This document shows positions 1 to 6,439 of a stretch of DNA of 8,737 nt, one piece after another (the first letter of the stretch is position 1; every line of letters begins with the position of its first letter). A program made the position numbers and the translations under genes. The notes under the pieces are model-generated. The model was not told the origin of the DNA and made no database searches. It was given only the letters and a program-made list of their open reading frames with translations. Location of the stretch: assembly GCA_018224315.1 (NCBI GenBank), contig JAGTVF010000338.1, positions 1 to 8,737 on the forward strand. Direction: 5' to 3'. The DNA comes from Desulfobacterales bacterium (GTDB lineage: Bacteria; Desulfobacterota; Desulfobacteria; Desulfobacterales; Desulfosalsimonadaceae).

Positions 1-670
1 ACTGGGAAAGCAGGGCCTGGTGGTTGATGATCACGCCCTTGGGCCGGGATTCGGTGCCGCTGGTATAGGTCATTTGACAGGGATCCTCGATGCGCAGAAT
101 CATGTCGGGCTCGGTCTCCGGGTATTTCTGATACCAGTTGTCAAACTCCAGAAATCTTTCATCCGGCGGGTTCTGTCCTGCGCCCTGGTTGGACCAGATA
201 AGGGTTTTGACCGTGGGTATCTCCGGGAGCACGTCTTTGACCAGATCATAAAGGCTGTCTTCCACGATAAAAACCGTGCTTTCGCTGTGATTGATGCAGT
301 ACTGGATATCCGGGCCGCGCAGCAGGTAGTTGATGGCCAGGTACACGGCCCCGGCCTTGCAGCAGCCCAGCCATGTCAGTACGTGATGCAGGGTGTTGTG
401 GGCCAGGATCGCCACCCGGTCGTATTTTTTCACACCCAGGTCCAGAAGGGCATTGGCGGTCTGGTTGCAGGCCGCTTCCAGTTCCGTGTAGGTCATTTCC
501 CGGTCCTGGAAAATCAGGGCGGTTTTGTCCGGATGATGATAAGCACTTCTGCGGATCATGTCCGCAATAACCCAGCGGTTGACGCGGTTGTAGCGGTTTA
601 GCAGAAATTCCACGTTTTTCCGGGTTAAGGCTTCAAACCGGGCTTTTTCGTCTTTTGTATCTGTCTGCAT
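1..670 (-). CDS. Acyl-CoA synthetase (AMP-forming), N-terminal part, cut by the left edge
   Basis: The frame is open from an ATG at 670 to the window edge and gives 223 residues starting MQTDTKDEKA; the rest of the gene lies outside. A ribosome binding site AAGGAG (677-682) sits 6 bases ahead of this ATG. It belongs to the ANL superfamily, which activates carboxylic acids to acyl-AMP and then acyl-CoA in the cytoplasm. Visible hallmarks are the N-terminal block DKTALIFQDREMTYTEL (about 48-64), the GAVYLAINYLL block (107-117), and the ATP phosphate-binding loop YTSGTESRPKG (202-212). The loop departs from the usual TSGTTGxPKG by Glu-Ser in place of Thr-Gly, while the lysine is kept. The adenylate-binding and hinge motifs and the catalytic C-terminal lysine are out of view. 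It follows the synthetase at 726-2381 by 55 bases, so the two probably share a transcript. The acyl substrate cannot be told. The family call is secure. Confidence 0.93.
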   Translation of the reverse strand, partial: MQTDTKDEKARFEALTRKNVEFLLNRYNRVNRWVIADMIRRSAYHHPDKTALIFQDREMTYTELEAACNQTANALLDLGVKKYDRVAILAHNTLHHVLTWLGCCKAGAVYLAINYLLRGPDIQYCINHSESTVFIVEDSLYDLVKDVLPEIPTVKTLIWSNQGAGQNPPDERFLEFDNWYQKYPETEPDMILRIEDPCQMTYTSGTESRPKGVIINHQALLSQ

Positions 671-725
671 CAAAGACTCCTTGTTGATTTTTTATAAAAC
701 GGGACAAAGTACGGTCATGTGTGGT

Positions 726-2381
726 TTACGCATCAGTGGCTTGATTCCGGGCCATTTCTCTGAGTTTGTACTTCTGGATTTTGCCTGAGGCCGTGGTGGG
801 AAATTCATTCACAAAATAGATATAGCGCGGGATTTTATGAAAGGAAATCCGGTCTTTGCAAAAGTTTCGGATTTCTTCGGCAGAGAGGCTGTTGCCGTTT
901 TTCTGCCGGATAAAGGCGGCCACTTCCTCGCCGTATTTTTTATCTGCGATGCCAACGACCTGGACATCCTGGACCCCCGGATGGGTGTAGAGAAATTCCT
1001 CGATTTCCCGGGGATAAATGTTTTCCCCGCCACGGATGATCATGTCCTTTAACCGGCCCTGGATGATGCAGTTGCCGTGCTCGTCCATGCTGGCCAAATC
1101 TCCGGTGTGCAGCCATCCGTCCCGGTCAATGGCTTCTTTGGTTTTATCCGGCATTTTGTAATAGCCCTTCATGATGTGATAGCCCCGGCTGCAAAGCTCC
1201 CCGGTTTCTCCGGGCGGCAGGGTCTGACCGGTGACCGTGTCCACGATTTTGACCTCCACGTTGGGCAGGGCCCGGCCGACGGTCTCGGTGCAGACTTTCA
1301 GGGAATCATCGCGCCGGGTCTGGGTGATGCCCGGCGAGCTTTCGGTCTGGCCGTAGACAATGGTCATCTCCCTTGCCCCCATTTTTTCCATCACCCCTTT
1401 CATTACTTCTACCGGGCAGGTGGAGCCGGCCATGACACCGGTGCGCAGCTGAGCCGTGTCATATCCCCTGTTTTCCATGGCTTCGAGTTCAGCGATAAAC
1501 ATGGTCGGGACACCGTGTAATGCCGTACATTGCAAGGTTTCAATGGTTTCGAGCACCAGTTTCGGATCAAATCCGGTCACAGGCGCCATGGTGGCCCCGG
1601 AAACAGTGCAGCACATGGTGCCGATCACACAGCCGAAGCAGTGGAAAAAGGGGACGGGAATGCACAGGGTGTCATCTGGACCCAGGGCCATGATTTCGGC
1701 CATGCTCCGGGCGTTGCCGATCAGGTTGCGGTGGGTGAGCATCACGCCCTTGGGATAACCAGTGGTGCCGGAAGTGTATTGCATCATGATGACCTCATCG
1801 GGCTTCAGGCTTTGGGCCCGATGGTCGAGTTCGGCATCGGAGATGCCCGTGCCCAGTTCCAGCAAGTCATTCCAGCTGTGCATGCCGGGGATTTGATCCT
1901 TGCCCAGGTGCACGATATTTTTGAGAAACGGCAGTTTTTGGGTTTCAAGCCTGCCGGGTTCGCAATGGTCCACCTCCGGGCAGACCTGGCGCAGGATCCG
2001 CAGGTATTCATCAGGCTCGCGTGCCCCATGGGATAAAATCAGGGTGGTGCTGTCGGATTGCTCCAAAAGATATTCGAGTTCATAAGCCCGGAAGTTTGTG
2101 TTGACCGTGACCAGCACCGCCCCGGCCATGGCGCTGCCAAACTGGGTGTAGACCCACTCGGGCAAATTGTTGGCCCACACGGCGATATGATCGCCGCGTT
2201 TGACCCCAAGGGCCATCAGGCCCCTGGCCACCTGCCGGCAGATATCTCTGAATTCGGAAAAGCTGTTTTCAAATCCATACTCGTAGTAGGCAAGGGCTGT
2301 CTGGTCTTTGCGGTGTTTGGCATTGGCGTCTACAATGTCTCCGATGCGGGTCAGGGAAGCGGTGAATTCCATTGGTGACAT
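726..2381 (-). CDS. Fatty-acyl-CoA synthetase-like AMP-dependent ligase, complete
   Basis: The protein has 551 residues, a normal length for acyl-CoA synthetases. It should convert a free acid, ATP and CoA to acyl-CoA, AMP and pyrophosphate. All core motifs are present: P-loop YTSGTTGYPKG (202-212), YGQTES (343-348) for adenylate contact, HTGDL (425-429) with the ribose-binding Asp, hinge GRLKDMIIRGGENIYP (442-457), and the late catalytic Lys534 in TTASGKIQ. The overall pattern resembles the ACSF2/FadD-like medium- and long-chain group, but the chain length used is not readable from sequence. The ATG at 2381 is chosen because AGGAGGT (2391-2397) lies 9 bases upstream. The frame stays open for 37 further codons to 2492, but that extension is hydrophobic, AT-rich and unlike the family. 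There is no signal peptide from the chosen start, so the protein is cytoplasmic. It is the first gene of a likely two-gene operon with the partial synthetase downstream. Confidence 0.94.
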   Translation of the reverse strand: MSPMEFTASLTRIGDIVDANAKHRKDQTALAYYEYGFENSFSEFRDICRQVARGLMALGVKRGDHIAVWANNLPEWVYTQFGSAMAGAVLVTVNTNFRAYELEYLLEQSDSTTLILSHGAREPDEYLRILRQVCPEVDHCEPGRLETQKLPFLKNIVHLGKDQIPGMHSWNDLLELGTGISDAELDHRAQSLKPDEVIMMQYTSGTTGYPKGVMLTHRNLIGNARSMAEIMALGPDDTLCIPVPFFHCFGCVIGTMCCTVSGATMAPVTGFDPKLVLETIETLQCTALHGVPTMFIAELEAMENRGYDTAQLRTGVMAGSTCPVEVMKGVMEKMGAREMTIVYGQTESSPGITQTRRDDSLKVCTETVGRALPNVEVKIVDTVTGQTLPPGETGELCSRGYHIMKGYYKMPDKTKEAIDRDGWLHTGDLASMDEHGNCIIQGRLKDMIIRGGENIYPREIEEFLYTHPGVQDVQVVGIADKKYGEEVAAFIRQKNGNSLSAEEIRNFCKDRISFHKIPRYIYFVNEFPTTASGKIQKYKLREMARNQATDA

Positions 2382-2390
2382 AAGTCGGCG

Positions 2391-2397
2391 ACCTCCT
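2391..2397 (-). promoter_or_regulatory. Ribosome binding site that fixes the start of the 551-residue synthetase
   Basis: On the minus strand this reads AGGAGGT, a near-perfect Shine-Dalgarno, 9 bases before the ATG at 2381. It decides against the longer open frame that begins at 2492. Confidence 0.8.
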
Positions 2398-2495
2398 GAG
2401 ATGCCCATTGAAGGTGGCAATTCTGATGACCGGTTTGCATTCCAAGCAATGAATGAAAATATAAACAATGTTTTAAGAAAAATAAAGGGCAAAAG

Positions 2496-2509
2496 TAACG
2501 CTTACGTTA
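2496..2509. promoter_or_regulatory. Candidate operator palindrome upstream of the acyl-CoA synthetase pair
   Basis: TAACG-CTTA-CGTTA has perfect 5-base arms around a 4-base centre. It lies 115 bases before the synthetase start, in an AT-rich stretch (about 2440-2515) with a possible -10 hexamer TATATT on the minus strand at 2458-2463. No good -35 is visible. ACG-bearing palindromes are typical in general form of TetR- and MerR-type regulators of fatty-acid and branched-chain acid degradation. Assignment to any such regulator is inference, because none is encoded in the window. The rest of the 148-base gap shows no terminator for the transporter gene upstream. Confidence 0.3.
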
Positions 2510-2529
2510 AAATGCAGATGTCTTGGCGG

Positions 2530-3342
2530 TTATGCAAAAAGGATCAGGCTTGCCGCCATCACCGCCATGCCCGCGATAAGACCGTAGATGGACAGATGAT
2601 GTTCCCCGTATTTTTCAGCTGACGGCAGCAGTTCGTCAATGGAGATAAACACCATGATTCCGGCCACAGAAGCAAAAAGCATTCCGTAGACCAGGTCATT
2701 GAAAAACGGCAGCAGGATCAGATACCCTGCAAGGGCGCCCACGGGCTCGGACAAACCTGAAAGAAACGACAGGGCAAAAGCTTTTTTTCTGCTTCCAGTG
2801 GCATAATAAACGGGCACGGAAACCGCAATGCCCTCGGGGATATTGTGGATGGCAATGGCAACGGCAATGCTCACGCCCAGGGTGGGATCACGCAGGGCCG
2901 TGGTAAACGTGGCCAGCCCCTCGGGAAAGTTGTGGATCCCGATGGCCAGGGCCGATAGCAGGCCCATGCGCAGCAGGGCGTTTTTTTCGCGCACGGCCGC
3001 CACTTCTTCGAGATCCTCCACGTTTCGGATTTCATGGGGGTTTTCAAATGAAGGCACAAGTTTGTCGATAACGGCAATGAGCAGAATGCCGGCAAAAAAG
3101 GCCAGAGTGGTCATCTGATAGCCGGCGGCTTCGCCCAGAATTTCGGCCAGGGACGCCCGGGCCTTGAAAAAGATTTCAATCATGGAAACATAGATCATCA
3201 CCCCGGCGGAAAACCCCAGGGCCACGGAGAGAAACCGGGTATTGGTCTGTTTGGTAAAAAAGGCCAGGGCACTGCCCACACCCGTGGCCAGTCCGGCCAA
3301 AAGGGTCAGTCCGAATGCGAACAGGACGGGATCTTCAGGCAT
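2530..3342 (-). CDS. zupT: ZIP-family divalent metal transporter, ZupT-like
   Basis: This 270-residue inner-membrane protein would import Zn2+ and possibly Fe2+, Mn2+ or other divalent ions, as known for ZupT. About eight hydrophobic segments can be seen, starting at residues 7-29, 38-58 and 78-95. The two signature metal-site helices are [13 protein letters not shown] (134-146) and [13 protein letters not shown] (163-175), giving His137/Asn138/Glu141 and His166/Asn167/Glu170. SGLSEPVGA (195-203) and SIDELLP (234-240) add further conserved acidic residues. The cytoplasmic loop after the third helix (about 98-123) is charged but not His-rich, unlike many ZIP proteins. The ATG at 3342 has AAAGGA upstream at normal spacing, and the length is close to that of the E. 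coli protein (257 residues). It is divergent from the catalase gene and separated by 148 bases from the acyl-CoA synthetases, with which it has no obvious functional link. The metal preferred is not determined by these motifs. Confidence 0.93.
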   Translation of the reverse strand: MPEDPVLFAFGLTLLAGLATGVGSALAFFTKQTNTRFLSVALGFSAGVMIYVSMIEIFFKARASLAEILGEAAGYQMTTLAFFAGILLIAVIDKLVPSFENPHEIRNVEDLEEVAAVREKNALLRMGLLSALAIGIHNFPEGLATFTTALRDPTLGVSIAVAIAIHNIPEGIAVSVPVYYATGSRKKAFALSFLSGLSEPVGALAGYLILLPFFNDLVYGMLFASVAGIMVFISIDELLPSAEKYGEHHLSIYGLIAGMAVMAASLILFA

Positions 3343-3405
3343 GAAGCGTTTTCCTTTCAGGGGTTGGCGATTGGCCGCGTGTTATAAGGGTCCAGCTTTT
3401 CGGAA

Positions 3406-3434
3406 AACATAACCCGGATGTGGCCATGATGCAA
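3406..3434 (-). promoter_or_regulatory. Possible promoter for the ZIP transporter
   Basis: On the minus strand TTGCAT (3429-3434) and TATGTT (3406-3411) are separated by 17 bases, about 64 bases ahead of the transporter ATG. Match to the sigma-70 consensus is moderate at -10 and weak at -35. A second -10-like TATAAC lies closer to the gene but has no -35. This is only a candidate. Confidence 0.25.
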
Positions 3435-3485
3435 AAAATCAAGCATCTGCCACCTTTGTGCCATAAAAAGATCCGGAAAATCGGT

Positions 3486-3513
3486 TTGACATTTGGGTGT
3501 ATGCCAATAATTT
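3486..3513 (+). promoter_or_regulatory. Probable sigma-70 promoter of the catalase gene
   Basis: A perfect -35 TTGACA (3486-3491) is followed after 16 bases by TAATTT (3508-3513), a weak -10. Transcription would begin near 3520 and leave a leader of roughly 115 bases. The -10 lies inside a palindrome (3504-3518), which suggests the promoter is controlled by a repressor or a redox regulator. Confidence 0.45.
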
Positions 3514-3602
3514 TTTGGAAATGAAGCATATTGCGCTGTGTTGGCACAGGCCGCAAATATGCATTTTTTTTAAAAGCGCGATTTTGGCAAATTACCTGCC
3601 AA
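3502..3602. repeat. Four copies of the hexamer TTGGCA/TGCCAA before the catalase gene
   Basis: Copies are at 3502-3507 (TGCCAA), 3541-3546 (TTGGCA), 3584-3589 (TTGGCA) and 3597-3602 (TGCCAA). The last two form a perfect inverted repeat with a 7-base spacer, a 19-base dyad ending 18 bases before the ribosome binding site. By uniform base expectation a given hexamer in either orientation should occur about 0.05 times in 100 bases, so four copies is striking. They may be binding sites for a dimeric regulator, or the dyad may form a short hairpin in the leader. Confidence 0.4.
3504..3518. promoter_or_regulatory. Palindrome over the catalase -10 region
   Basis: CCAATAATTTTTTGG has 7-base arms with one mismatched pair around a central T (CCAAtAA/TTtTTGG). 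Its size, AT-rich core and position over the -10 fit a repressor operator. A 15-base AT-rich palindrome of 7-1-7 form is the architecture of PerR/Fur-family boxes, but the sequence is not a clear match to the published PerR consensus. The regulator is therefore unassigned. Confidence 0.35.
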
Positions 3603-3636
3603 TCGGAACAGATGATGCAAAGGAGGAATTGCAAAA

Positions 3637-5091
3637 ATGGCAAAAGATGACCCCAAACCCACGACAAACGATGCCGGCAACCCCGTTGCCAGCGATGAGT
3701 TTTCCCTGACTGTCGGCGCTGACGGGCCGATTCTCCACCAGGACCATTATCTCATGGAGCAGATGGCCAACTTCAACCGGGAGATGATTCCGGACCGCCA
3801 GCCCCATGCCAAGGGCTCCGGCGCTTTCGGCCACTTTGAGGTCACTCAGGACGTCAGCGCCTATACCAGGGCAAAGTTGTTTCAACCCGGCGCGAAAACC
3901 GACGTGCTGGCCCGGTTTTCTACTGTGGCCGGCGAGTCCGGCAGTCCTGACACCTGGCGGGACGTGCGCGGCTTTGCCCTGAAGTTTTATACCGAAGAGG
4001 GCAACTATGACATGGTGGGCAACAACACCCCGGTTTTCTTTGTGCGCGACCCGATGAAATTCCAGCATTTCATTCATTCGCAGAAGCGCCGGGCGGATTC
4101 CGGGCTGAGGGATCATGACATGCAGTGGGATTTTTGGACCCTGTCGCCTGAGACCGCCCACCAGGTCACCATCCTGATGAGCGACCGCGGGGTCCCCAAG
4201 AGCTACCGGCACATGAACGGCTACACGAGCCACACTTATATGTGGGTCAACGCCAAAGGCGAGCGTTTCTGGGTGAAATACCACTTCAAGACAGATCAGG
4301 GAATTGATTTTCTCACAGATGAGGAGGCCGACCGCATGGCCGGAACCGATCCGGATCTTCACCGGCGGGATTTGCATGAGGCCATCAAACGCGGCGATCA
4401 TCCGAGCTGGACCCTCAAGGTCCAGATCATGCCGTTTAAGGATGCAGAAAACTACCGGTTTAATCCGTTTGATCTGACCAAGGTCTGGCCCCACAGCGAT
4501 TACCCTCTCCACGAAGTGGGGCGACTGACGCTGAATCAAAATCCGTCCGATTTTCACACAGAAATTGAGCAGGCGGCATTTGAGCCCAACAGCTTTGTCC
4601 CCGGCATCGGCCCAAGCCCGGACAAGATGCTGCTGGCCCGCCTGACTTCCTATGCGGATGCCCACCGTGCGCGCCTGGGTGTCAATTATAAGCAGATTCC
4701 GGTCAACCGGCCCAAAAGTCCGGTCAACAGCTACAGCAAGGGCGGTCGGATGCGCTTTGATAATGTATCTGATCCGGTATACGCCCCCAACTCCAAGGGC
4801 GGTCCCCAGGCCGATCCCAAACGCTACCCGGAGGACGCTGTCTGGAGCGCCAGCGGTGATTTCGTTCGTGCGGCCTACACGCTTCGCAAGGACGATGACG
4901 ATTTCAGTCAGCCCGGCACCCTTGTGCGTGAGGTCATGGATGATGCCCAGCGCGACCGGCTGGTGTCCAATGTGGTGGGACATCTCAAAAAAGGCGTGTC
5001 CGAACCGGTGCTGGAGCGGGCCCTGGATTACTGGAGAAATATTGACAAAGAAATTGGTGAGCGCATTGCCAAAGGCGTAAAACAGGGATAA
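3637..5091 (+). CDS. katA: Monofunctional heme catalase
   Basis: This 484-residue cytoplasmic enzyme splits hydrogen peroxide into water and oxygen. Its length is that of small-subunit bacterial catalases. The active-site block [20 protein letters not shown] (51-70) carries distal His57. [27 protein letters not shown] (93-119) is the conserved substrate-channel and heme region, and [15 protein letters not shown] (128-142) holds the catalytic Asn. Tyr339 in [10 protein letters not shown] (335-344) is the proximal heme ligand. Position 337 is Thr where the family almost always has Phe, two residues before the heme tyrosine; the rest of the enzyme looks intact. The ATG at 3637 has AGGAGG (3621-3626) 10 bases upstream, and there is no signal peptide. 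The gene has its own regulated-looking upstream region and is probably monocistronic, since the next plus-strand gene has a separate promoter. It would protect against peroxide during oxygen exposure. The symbol is by family, not by proven orthology. Confidence 0.96.
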   Translation: MAKDDPKPTTNDAGNPVASDEFSLTVGADGPILHQDHYLMEQMANFNREMIPDRQPHAKGSGAFGHFEVTQDVSAYTRAKLFQPGAKTDVLARFSTVAGESGSPDTWRDVRGFALKFYTEEGNYDMVGNNTPVFFVRDPMKFQHFIHSQKRRADSGLRDHDMQWDFWTLSPETAHQVTILMSDRGVPKSYRHMNGYTSHTYMWVNAKGERFWVKYHFKTDQGIDFLTDEEADRMAGTDPDLHRRDLHEAIKRGDHPSWTLKVQIMPFKDAENYRFNPFDLTKVWPHSDYPLHEVGRLTLNQNPSDFHTEIEQAAFEPNSFVPGIGPSPDKMLLARLTSYADAHRARLGVNYKQIPVNRPKSPVNSYSKGGRMRFDNVSDPVYAPNSKGGPQADPKRYPEDAVWSASGDFVRAAYTLRKDDDDFSQPGTLVREVMDDAQRDRLVSNVVGHLKKGVSEPVLERALDYWRNIDKEIGERIAKGVKQG

Positions 5092-5172
5092 CCGCGCCTG
5101 GCCGGCCAGACGGAAAGGATAACCCAAACCCCGGTTTCGCAATGCATCAGGGACAATCCGAGCGGTTTTGTT

Positions 5173-5201
5173 TTGACTTTTGCGCGTTGGCTGTGTTTAA
5201 A
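5173..5201 (+). promoter_or_regulatory. Probable sigma-70 promoter of the DUF1330 gene
   Basis: TTGACT (5173-5178) and TTTAAA (5196-5201) are 17 bases apart, the ideal spacing, 54 bases before the GTG start. The 164-base gap after the catalase holds no convincing terminator. It contains a perfect CTGGCCGGCCAG palindrome just after the catalase stop, but with no loop and no T run. Confidence 0.45.
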
Positions 5202-5255
5202 AAGGCATGACAGCCCAAGCGTGTCCGTCAAAACTCATTACAGGAGGTTTTTTAC

Positions 5256-5624
5256 GTGTCAACGATCCTGCCGACTGCCGAACAGTTTGAAAATATCAAC
5301 GCTGTCTCTGATGACGGGGAGCTGGTGATGGTCAACATGCTGCGTTTCAAACCCGAAGGGGGAGAAGCGCAGTATGACAAGTATTCCCAGCTGATTTATC
5401 CGATTCTTACAAAAATCGGGGGCTGGGTGCTGTATTACGGCACTGGTGTGATGACCTTTATCGGTGATGATTACTGGGATGCGGTGCTGCTGGTGCAGTA
5501 TCCGTCGCGCTCGGCATTCGTCCAAATGGTCACGGACCCGGAATACCTGGAGGCGGCCAAGTACAGAACCGAGGGGCTGATTGACTCCCGGCTCTATGTG
5601 ACCCGGCCTCGCTGGATGGGTTAG
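5256..5624 (+). CDS. DUF1330 family small protein
   Basis: This 122-residue soluble protein matches the pattern of DUF1330, a dimeric alpha-beta barrel (ferredoxin-like) family of unknown function. The family pattern appears as VMVNMLRFKPEGG (24-36), a central glycine-rich GDDYWDAVLLVQYPSRSAF (70-88), and MVTDPEYLEAAKYRTEGLIDSRL (91-113), the last being the typical end of the fold. It starts with GTG at 5256, backed by AGGAGG (5242-5247) 8 bases upstream. It follows the catalase by 164 bases with an apparent promoter of its own, so a functional link to peroxide defence is possible but not shown. Its stop codon overlaps the stop of the pyrK-like gene on the other strand. Related folds include monooxygenase-like and stress-response barrels. 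No catalytic residue can be named, and no substrate is proposed. Confidence 0.88.
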   Translation: MSTILPTAEQFENINAVSDDGELVMVNMLRFKPEGGEAQYDKYSQLIYPILTKIGGWVLYYGTGVMTFIGDDYWDAVLLVQYPSRSAFVQMVTDPEYLEAAKYRTEGLIDSRLYVTRPRWMG

Positions 5625-6439
5625 GCTATGGCTGCGGCATCAAAAACAGGGCCGTGCTTGCATACATGCTGGTAGCCTTCGCTGTTGTCATGGGTTTTGA
5701 CCGCACAGCCCATGCATACGCCCAGACCGCAAGCCATCAGCGTCTCAATGGAAAGTTCGCAGGCGATGTTTGCCGTTCGGGCGATTTTTCCAACAGCTGT
5801 AAGCATCCCGTGGGGGCCGCATGCATAGATCATGGCGGGATCAGCGGTTTTCAGCCAGGTTTCCAGGGGGGCGGTGACCAGCCCGTGGAAACCAAGGCTG
5901 CCGTCTTCTGTTGCGGTTTTTGTCCGAACCCCCATTTGTTCAAACCGATCCCTGCACAAAATATCGTTTTTGCTTTGCCCGCCTAAAAACACAGTGATCA
6001 GATCCGGATTCATTCCCGCCCGATTTAACTGCCAAACCAGAAAAACAAGCGGGGCCACACCGATGCCGCCGGCCACAACAGCTGCGGGCCTGGTGTGGGC
6101 AGCCACAGTAAACCCGTGGCCGAGCGGGCCCAGAAGATCTATGCGGCTGCCGGCGGGCTGCCGGCTCAGTTTTGATGTAAATCCACCCACCACCCGGTAA
6201 AGAATCTCGATTTCCGGGGTTCCATTGGGGCCGATGGTGACCTGGTGGATGGAAAAGGGCCGCCGCAGAAGTGGATCTTTTTGGTCCAAAAGTCTGAGGG
6301 TGACAAATTGTCCGGCTGCGGCATTGGCGTAATGGGTGCCGCATTGCGCCCGCATTCGGAAATAGCCCTCTGAAATCCTTTTATTCTCCGTTAGTGCAAT
6401 GGTTTCCTGCACTACCCGGCTGCCGGTATTTTCATTCAT
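5621..6439 (-). CDS. pyrK: PyrK-like dihydroorotate dehydrogenase electron transfer subunit
   Basis: This 272-residue flavoprotein has three parts. An FAD-binding barrel (about 8-115) carries RRPFSI (59-64). An NAD-binding Rossmann-like domain (about 118-215) carries VVAGGIGVAP (121-130) and YACGPHGML (205-213). A [2Fe-2S] segment has Cys237, Cys242, Cys245 and Cys260, whose 5-3-15 spacing equals that of authentic PyrK. In class 1B enzymes PyrK passes electrons from the PyrD flavin to NAD+. The ATG at 6439 has AGGA upstream and overlaps the pgeF end by 8 bases, suggesting translational coupling. No pyrD is adjacent: the gene is last in its run and meets the DUF1330 gene tail to tail. It could serve a distant pyrD, or be a paralogue working with another oxidoreductase. 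NfnA/SudB-type proteins are related, but the RPFSI motif and length favour PyrK. Confidence 0.85.
   Translation of the reverse strand: MNENTGSRVVQETIALTENKRISEGYFRMRAQCGTHYANAAAGQFVTLRLLDQKDPLLRRPFSIHQVTIGPNGTPEIEILYRVVGGFTSKLSRQPAGSRIDLLGPLGHGFTVAAHTRPAAVVAGGIGVAPLVFLVWQLNRAGMNPDLITVFLGGQSKNDILCRDRFEQMGVRTKTATEDGSLGFHGLVTAPLETWLKTADPAMIYACGPHGMLTAVGKIARTANIACELSIETLMACGLGVCMGCAVKTHDNSEGYQHVCKHGPVFDAAAIA

Noticed and set aside
20..601. 193-codon plus-strand frame at the left edge.
   Set aside because: Opposite the partial acyl-CoA synthetase, which has family motifs and a proper ribosome binding site.
2382..2492. N-terminal extension of the complete acyl-CoA synthetase that resembles a membrane or signal segment.
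   Set aside because: The strong ribosome binding site within it points to the ATG at 2381, and family members do not carry such an extension.
3335..3667. 110-codon minus-strand frame in the gap between the transporter and the catalase.
   Set aside because: It covers the promoter region, overlaps both flanking genes, and has a low-complexity cysteine- and aromatic-rich translation with no family pattern.
5093..5118. GC-rich palindrome CTGGCCGGCCAG after the catalase stop, considered as a terminator.
   Set aside because: It has no room for a loop in its perfect form and no T run follows.
3592..5142. 516-codon open frame on the minus strand across the whole catalase gene.
   Set aside because: It is antisense to an unmistakable catalase, its translation has no recognisable family features, and long antisense frames arise readily from GC-rich third positions.
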